A stretch of 64,000 nt of DNA from DASXTK01 sp050744325. GTDB taxonomy: Bacteria > Actinomycetota > Acidimicrobiia > Acidimicrobiales > VFJN01. This document shows positions 59,296 to 64,000 of this stretch, in pieces. Under the pieces are notes generated by a model. It did no database searches. It worked only from the letters and a program-made list of their open reading frames with translations, and had not been told where the DNA came from. The stretch is from positions 1 through 64,000 of the forward strand of contig JBOGHK010000031.1 of the NCBI GenBank assembly GCA_050744325.1. Direction: 5' to 3'. The translations under genes and the position numbers were made by a program. Each line of letters starts with the position of its first letter. Position 1 is the stretch's first letter.

Positions 59296-62200
59296 TCAGA
59301 AGGGCCTGCTCCCCGAGCTCGGCTGGGCAGCAGCGGCTCCACCGGTGCGTCGAACGACCGTCAGATCGGTCTGCACGATGGTGGTTCCCGGCACCCCCTC
59401 GGCGTTCATCGAGGTGATCACCGGGAAGGTCCCGCGCTGCTGGCCGCGCACGAACACGATGTACGAGGCCGTGTCGCCGGGCACGAAGTCGGTGCTCGTG
59501 ACCCGCAGGTCGCCGGTCGGCAGAACAGCCTCCATGTCGCCTTCGCCCAGGACGTTCTCGGCTCCGACGAGGAAGTCCATCCCTGCGGGGTCGCTGGGCC
59601 GGTCGTCGGCCGGGTAGGCGTAGGTGACGTCTTCGGGGCCGTCGATGCCGATCCAGATCTGGGACGGCTCCACGTCCGTCGTGCCGAAGATCCTCAGCTG
59701 GGACTCGACGACGAGCCAGCTGTTCACGCCGTCGGTCAACACGTTGGCGAGGATGCCCGGGGCGTTCCGACCGTCGAGGTCGGTCCAGAACGGCGCGAGC
59801 ACGTTGTTCGGCCGTGCCGGGTCGGCTCCGTCAGGCACGTTGCAGCAGTTGACGTCCTCGGGTGAGGCCCCACCGACGACCGAGTAGCCGTTGGACGTGA
59901 CGCCCAGGCGGCTCCAGGTCTGTCCGGCGTAGGTGAACACCGGCGTGTTGAGGTTGACGAACTGCTCGTCACCGACCGCCGCCCGGATCGTGCCGGGGAA
60001 TTGGTCGAGTGGGATGAACCCGGCGACCGAGCCTGGGTCGACCGCCGGGATGCCGGGCTCCTGGCCCTCGATGGTCACGTTGGTCAGCTCGGCGGTCCGG
60101 CTGCCGGTCCACTCCCCGCCGTCGGTGCCCGCGACCCGCAGCCCGCCACGGACCTCGGTGAACAGGTCGACGGTGGTATCGGCGAACGAGTTGTTGGCTG
60201 CCGCCACCGTGCAGGCCGACGTGCCGCGTTCCTGGACACTGATCGGCGAGCAGCTCTGGCTGAGGTTGACGTCCCCCTGCACCGGCACGAATGCCACCGG
60301 CAGGTGCATCGACGATCCACGCTGGGCGTCGATGTCGATCGTGCCGAACTGTTGCCCGTTCGGGACCGGTGCCTCGATGGTCACGTTGAGCGTGACCGAC
60401 TGACCGGCACCGAGCGTGAAGCGACTGGGCGACACCTCGATCGATCCGACCGCCGGCTGGTCGACCGACACTGTGAACCGCTGCCGGCGACCGCTGACGT
60501 TGAGGGCCGTGCGTGTCGTCGTGACGCGACCGGGCATCACCGGAGCGTTGATCGACGGGATGTTGAGGTGAACCGTGTTGGCCGGGTCGGCACCGAGGGC
60601 GAAGAACCGGTCGGCGGTCTCGTCGAAGGTCAACGGCACCGAGCCGGCCTGGGTCAGGTCGACTCGACCGGCGCCCATGTCGAACGGGTCGGCCGGTGTG
60701 GTCAGGTCTTCCTTGAGCAGGTCGGTGATCGACGACGTCATCAGCGCCGACCGGATCTGGCCCGGGCTCCATTCGGGATGCAGGGCCCTCAACAGGATCC
60801 CCGAGCCGGCGATGTGCGGCGACGACATCGAGGTGCCCGCGATGGCTTGGAAGAACTCACCTGGCGGGCCGTCGCCGACACCGGGGTCGCCGGGGAACGG
60901 CGTGTTTCCGGCCATGATCTGGACGCCGGGGGCGGTCACGTCGGGCTTGATGAACCCGCCGGCGGGCCCACGGGACGAGAACGCCGCCAAGACGTCGCCC
61001 TGCCCGTCGCGGGCCTGGCCGGCCGGGAACCCACCGGTGACGCCGGTGTGGCTCTGCATGAAGGCCAGGAAGTCCGTGCCGTCGGGCAGGTGGATGGTCG
61101 GCAGATGGTGGTTGTCGGTCTCGATGTCCGCAAGGGTCGGGTTGTAGAGGATCATCCCGGCAGCGCCGCCCTGCAGCACGTTGAACCCCTTCGTGACGCG
61201 CGCGAAGTCGCCGCCCCGCTCGCATGCGACGAGCTGACCCGTGAACAGTCCGGCAGGTGCCGGCGTTCCGCACAGCGGGTCGTTGTAGCCGGGGGTGGTC
61301 CCGGCGAGCACGACCGGCAGTGCCGGGTCGATGCCGGCGGTGATCGTGGCACCGTCAGCGGTGAACGTGTCGCCGTTGCTGGCGGTCAGGGTCAGAGCGC
61401 TGGCGAACTCGCGGGTCTGGGTCGACGCCGCGACCGAGGTGGTCCACGGGCTCAGGTGGTTGGCGGTGCCCGCCCCTGGTCCTTCGTTGCCGGCGGAGGC
61501 CGAGACGAACACGCCTGCGGCGTACGCGTCGAGGAACGCCAGCTCGACCACGTCGTTGAACGGCTGCTCGCCGCCCGAGATCGAGAAGTTGATCACGTCG
61601 ACGCCGTCGAGGATGGCCTGGCCGACGGCCCGGGCGGAGTCGGAGTTGACACAGCCTTCGGGCCCGCAGACCTTGTACTCCATCACCCACGCCCCGGGCG
61701 CGATGCCGGCGATGGGCTCGCGGTCGATCCCCAGGACCTCGACGTCCTCGACGATGTTGCCTGCCGAGGTCGACGAGGTATGGGTGCCGTGTCCGTCCCC
61801 ATCGCGTGCCGTCCCGGCCAGCGGGTCGGGGTCGTTCGCGGGGTTCGAGTCGTAGGCGTCGGTGAAGTGGGCGCCACCGATCAGCTTGCTCTGGCACACG
61901 AAGACGTCCGCGGCCGGCGTCAGCGGGTTGTCGCCGTAGTTGCACTCGCGGGTGCCACCACCGGGGGGCGCGGGCGGTGCATCCAGGTTGCCGAGGTCCT
62001 CGAACGACGGATGCTCAGGCCAGATCCCGGTGTCGAGGTTGCCGTAGATCACGCCCTCACCGGCGTTCGCCGTAGTACCAAGGGCGTCGTAGATCGTGGG
62101 GGCACCGATGAACTCGCCGCTCGAGTCCGTCAGCGGCTGAGCGAGCTTGTTCTGCTGCACGGCCACGACGCCGTCGATGGCCAGCACATCCTCCACCCGG

Positions 62201-62691
62201 TTGGCGGGGACGGTCGCGCTGAGTCCGCCGTAGACGACGTCGATGCGGGAGCCGACGTCCGCCTCGGGCACCTGTTGCGCGAGCTCGGCGACGAACGCGT
62301 CGGTCTGCTCGTCGATGTACGCCCCGTACTCCTGCTCGGCCGCGCTCTCACCGGTGAGCGGCTCGCCGGTCACCGACGGGCTGGTCGCGTCGAGGCCTTC
62401 GACGGTGCCCTGGTAGGTCGCCACCGAGTCGTAGTCGAGCTTGACCACGACCTGGACGGGGGCTGCATCCGAACGGCCCAGCAGTTCGGGGTCGGTCTGG
62501 GCGAGCATGCTGCTGGGCGCCTTGTCTGCGGAGCCCGGGGCCTCGGCCTCGAGCCCGCCGACCGCTTCGAAGTCGGAGGGTTCCGGTCCTGCCTGGGCGC
62601 CGCCCGGTGTTGCCGTCGTAAGAAGCCCGAGCAGTGCGACCACGGTCACGAGCCCGGCTCTTCCTCGCTTGAAGAACCGCCAACTGGTCAT
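59296..62691 (-). CDS. secreted subtilisin-family serine protease
   Basis: 1131 residues. A signal peptide (about 1-34, ending GGAQA) and an I9-like propeptide (VQVVVKLDYDSVATY, about 78-180) precede the S8 domain. The catalytic triad is Asp220 (GNLDTGIW), His301 (DGHGTHTSS) and Ser621 (GTSMSSPHIAG). A PA domain (about 430-555) is inserted, as in large S8 proteases. The remainder is Fn3-like and beta-rich with no sorting signal. ATG 62691 follows AAGGGGGG. Likely an extracellular degradative enzyme. Confidence 0.93.
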   Translation of the reverse strand: MTSWRFFKRGRAGLVTVVALLGLLTTATPGGAQAGPEPSDFEAVGGLEAEAPGSADKAPSSMLAQTDPELLGRSDAAPVQVVVKLDYDSVATYQGTVEGLDATSPSVTGEPLTGESAAEQEYGAYIDEQTDAFVAELAQQVPEADVGSRIDVVYGGLSATVPANRVEDVLAIDGVVAVQQNKLAQPLTDSSGEFIGAPTIYDALGTTANAGEGVIYGNLDTGIWPEHPSFEDLGNLDAPPAPPGGGTRECNYGDNPLTPAADVFVCQSKLIGGAHFTDAYDSNPANDPDPLAGTARDGDGHGTHTSSTSAGNIVEDVEVLGIDREPIAGIAPGAWVMEYKVCGPEGCVNSDSARAVGQAILDGVDVINFSISGGEQPFNDVVELAFLDAYAAGVFVSASAGNEGPGAGTANHLSPWTTSVAASTQTREFASALTLTASNGDTFTADGATITAGIDPALPVVLAGTTPGYNDPLCGTPAPAGLFTGQLVACERGGDFARVTKGFNVLQGGAAGMILYNPTLADIETDNHHLPTIHLPDGTDFLAFMQSHTGVTGGFPAGQARDGQGDVLAAFSSRGPAGGFIKPDVTAPGVQIMAGNTPFPGDPGVGDGPPGEFFQAIAGTSMSSPHIAGSGILLRALHPEWSPGQIRSALMTSSITDLLKEDLTTPADPFDMGAGRVDLTQAGSVPLTFDETADRFFALGADPANTVHLNIPSINAPVMPGRVTTTRTALNVSGRRQRFTVSVDQPAVGSIEVSPSRFTLGAGQSVTLNVTIEAPVPNGQQFGTIDIDAQRGSSMHLPVAFVPVQGDVNLSQSCSPISVQERGTSACTVAAANNSFADTTVDLFTEVRGGLRVAGTDGGEWTGSRTAELTNVTIEGQEPGIPAVDPGSVAGFIPLDQFPGTIRAAVGDEQFVNLNTPVFTYAGQTWSRLGVTSNGYSVVGGASPEDVNCCNVPDGADPARPNNVLAPFWTDLDGRNAPGILANVLTDGVNSWLVVESQLRIFGTTDVEPSQIWIGIDGPEDVTYAYPADDRPSDPAGMDFLVGAENVLGEGDMEAVLPTGDLRVTSTDFVPGDTASYIVFVRGQQRGTFPVITSMNAEGVPGTTIVQTDLTVVRRTGGAAAAQPSSGSRPF

Positions 62692-62779
62692 GGACCCCCC
62701 TTGGGTCTTGTCACTTCCTGTGAGCACCACGAAGCGCCCACCGACCGTCCCCGACCGGTGGACACCCCGAGGTCCCCCC

Positions 62780-64000
62780 CTACGTATCGAGCTTCGTTAG
62801 CCGGGTCGCCCAGTTGCCGAGCGAGGTCCGGGTTCCATCGCAGCTGCCGATGGCTCCGGTCAGGTACTCCTGCAATGTGCATGTCTGGGCGATGTACTCC
62901 GAGGCGATCCAGATGTCGTCGCCATCGGTGACCGCGGCGCCGTAGTCACCCCACCGGGTGCGCGGCGGGTCGCCGACGAACGCCTTGTAGCTGGTGAAGC
63001 CGTCGTCGACGCCGACACCTGGCGCGGCGATCCGGATTCGCCCGACCCTTCCCCGGTCGTCGATCCGGGCATAGCCCGCGGTCGGGTAGAAGGTCTCGCC
63101 CATGACGGTGAACGCGATGACTCCCTCACCTTCAGGGGTCATGGCGATCGCGGGCATCGACAGGTCGTTGTCGGCGAGCGCGATGTAGCCCTGCCTCTCC
63201 ACCTCGGCTTGGATCCGACCACGGTGATCGAGCCGTGGGTCGACGCGGAACCACGCGATGCCTGCCTTCACCTCGCCGTCGACTCGTACGGCGGTGCCCG
63301 ACGATCCCCACAGCTGACCGTTGACGAACCACGTCTGCTGCATCCGGCTGTCGAGAGAGTCGGGCGTCGAGATCACCTCGTCGTGGGCCGGTTCGTCCGC
63401 GGGAAGGAAGAACAGGTTCCAGCACCCGGTGCCCAGCGGCGGCAACGGGATCGTGGTGTCGTTCACGCACTGACCCAAGGGGAAGTCCCCGGCCGGCTGC
63501 GTGGACAGCGGCGGGAACACGTAGGTCTGGCTGTCGACCAGCCGGTTCGTCATCCGCAGGTCCGGCGTCGCCGAGTTCAGCGACCGCGTGTTCGACAGTG
63601 CCCAGACACCGATCTTTCGGGCGCTGCGTGTCGGGTTGCCGGTCTCGGACCCGTCGCCGGCGATGGTCGACAGGAAGTACTCGGTGCCACCGCGTTCGTT
63701 CGAGTACTCGCGCGGCGGCGAGATCGCCGGCCAGACGGTGAAGCCCGGGGTGCCGGCGACGCTGAGGTTCTCGACCAGTGTCATGCGGATCGTGCCGTGG
63801 GCCGCCAGTTCCTGCTTCGAGAAGGCGAAGACGTTGGCCGTGCTGTAGTTCGGGCCGAACAGGTCGTACTCGTTCGTCGCGATGTAGACGCCGTTCCGAT
63901 CCGCGCCGATGTGCGGGTAGTCCTGGAAGCACGGGCCAGGCGTCGTTCCGTCGGTGGTGCATCCGTGGTTCGGTGTGCCGTCGGCACCGTCGTTCTGTGC
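62780..64000 (-). CDS. secreted propeller-like protein (5' end beyond window)
   Basis: Open at the right edge; 407 codons of it are visible. The reading frame stays open through 64000, giving CTTDGTTPGPCFQDYPHIGA and then GVYIATNEYDLFGP before the first Met at 63784. No transmembrane segment is seen and several Cys are spaced as in an exported protein. Repeated W/Y-rich segments (GIAWFRVDPRLDHRG, ETFYPTAGYARIDDRG, RWGDYGAAVTDGDDIWIASEY) suggest a beta-propeller. Function unknown. It lies 88 bases upstream of the protease on the same strand, so the two may be co-expressed as secreted proteins. Confidence 0.7.
   Translation of the reverse strand, partial: AQNDGADGTPNHGCTTDGTTPGPCFQDYPHIGADRNGVYIATNEYDLFGPNYSTANVFAFSKQELAAHGTIRMTLVENLSVAGTPGFTVWPAISPPREYSNERGGTEYFLSTIAGDGSETGNPTRSARKIGVWALSNTRSLNSATPDLRMTNRLVDSQTYVFPPLSTQPAGDFPLGQCVNDTTIPLPPLGTGCWNLFFLPADEPAHDEVISTPDSLDSRMQQTWFVNGQLWGSSGTAVRVDGEVKAGIAWFRVDPRLDHRGRIQAEVERQGYIALADNDLSMPAIAMTPEGEGVIAFTVMGETFYPTAGYARIDDRGRVGRIRIAAPGVGVDDGFTSYKAFVGDPPRTRWGDYGAAVTDGDDIWIASEYIAQTCTLQEYLTGAIGSCDGTRTSLGNWATRLTKLDT

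Overview
The window is very GC-rich with densely packed genes. It carries a set of markers typical of Actinobacteria: coproheme decarboxylase HemQ, DisA next to RadA, glucosyl-3-phosphoglycerate synthase beside a folP paralogue, a CysO-type sulfur carrier, an XRE-DUF397 pair, a Crp regulator, an LCP cell-wall ligase and a chaperonin gene under CIRCE. The most likely source is an actinobacterium, possibly of class Acidimicrobiia. That placement is an inference from gene content and style, not from a marker-gene search. No insertion sequence, prophage, integron or CRISPR array was seen.

Layout. 1-9.8 kb: 3' end of lysS, a DUF4915-like propeller protein, a large membrane protein, a two-component pair, an MFS exporter and a polyprenyl diphosphate synthase. 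9.9-13.2 kb: a stand-alone ClpN-domain protein followed by full-length clpC, an obvious partial duplication. 13.4-19.8 kb: LppM-like lipoprotein, radA, disA, crp (opposed), ispD, ispF and rlmB. 20-28.4 kb: tRNA-Thr, a LytR_C-domain protein, otsB/otsA (convergent), glycerate kinase, an AI-2E-family membrane protein, gpgS, folP and an ArsR-like regulator. 28.5-34 kb: CysO-like carrier, Sel1/TPR protein, CIRCE-groEL, a histidine phosphatase and a nitrobindin-like protein. 34-40.9 kb: two large GT-C-like membrane proteins, XRE-DUF397, a small coiled-coil membrane protein and hemQ. 41-50.7 kb: a branched-chain amino-acid-type ABC system (two binding lipoproteins, livH, livM, livG, livF) flanking alaX and larE. 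50.7-51.4 kb: vapBC. 51.5-56 kb: a five-gene operon that looks like a graspetide (ATP-grasp RiPP) cluster. 56-64 kb: an FrhB-type iron-sulfur flavoprotein, an LCP protein, a large secreted subtilisin and a secreted propeller-like protein cut by the window end.

How genes fit together. otsA/otsB make trehalose, and gpgS starts glucosylglycerate or methylglucose lipopolysaccharide synthesis. ispD/ispF feed the isoprenoid pathway that the polyprenyl synthase uses. radA/disA link DNA-damage surveillance to c-di-AMP. The most novel-looking unit is the operon read leftward from 55965 to 51486. It contains two related small precursor-like proteins, an ATP-grasp ligase, a MauE-thioredoxin fusion and an ABC exporter.

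A striking window-wide property is the start architecture. At 21 genes a TANNNT box lies 5-9 bases before the start codon with no Shine-Dalgarno sequence between. This points to pervasive leaderless transcription and was used to fix many start codons. Start positions given without such a box, or without a clear Shine-Dalgarno sequence, are less certain.
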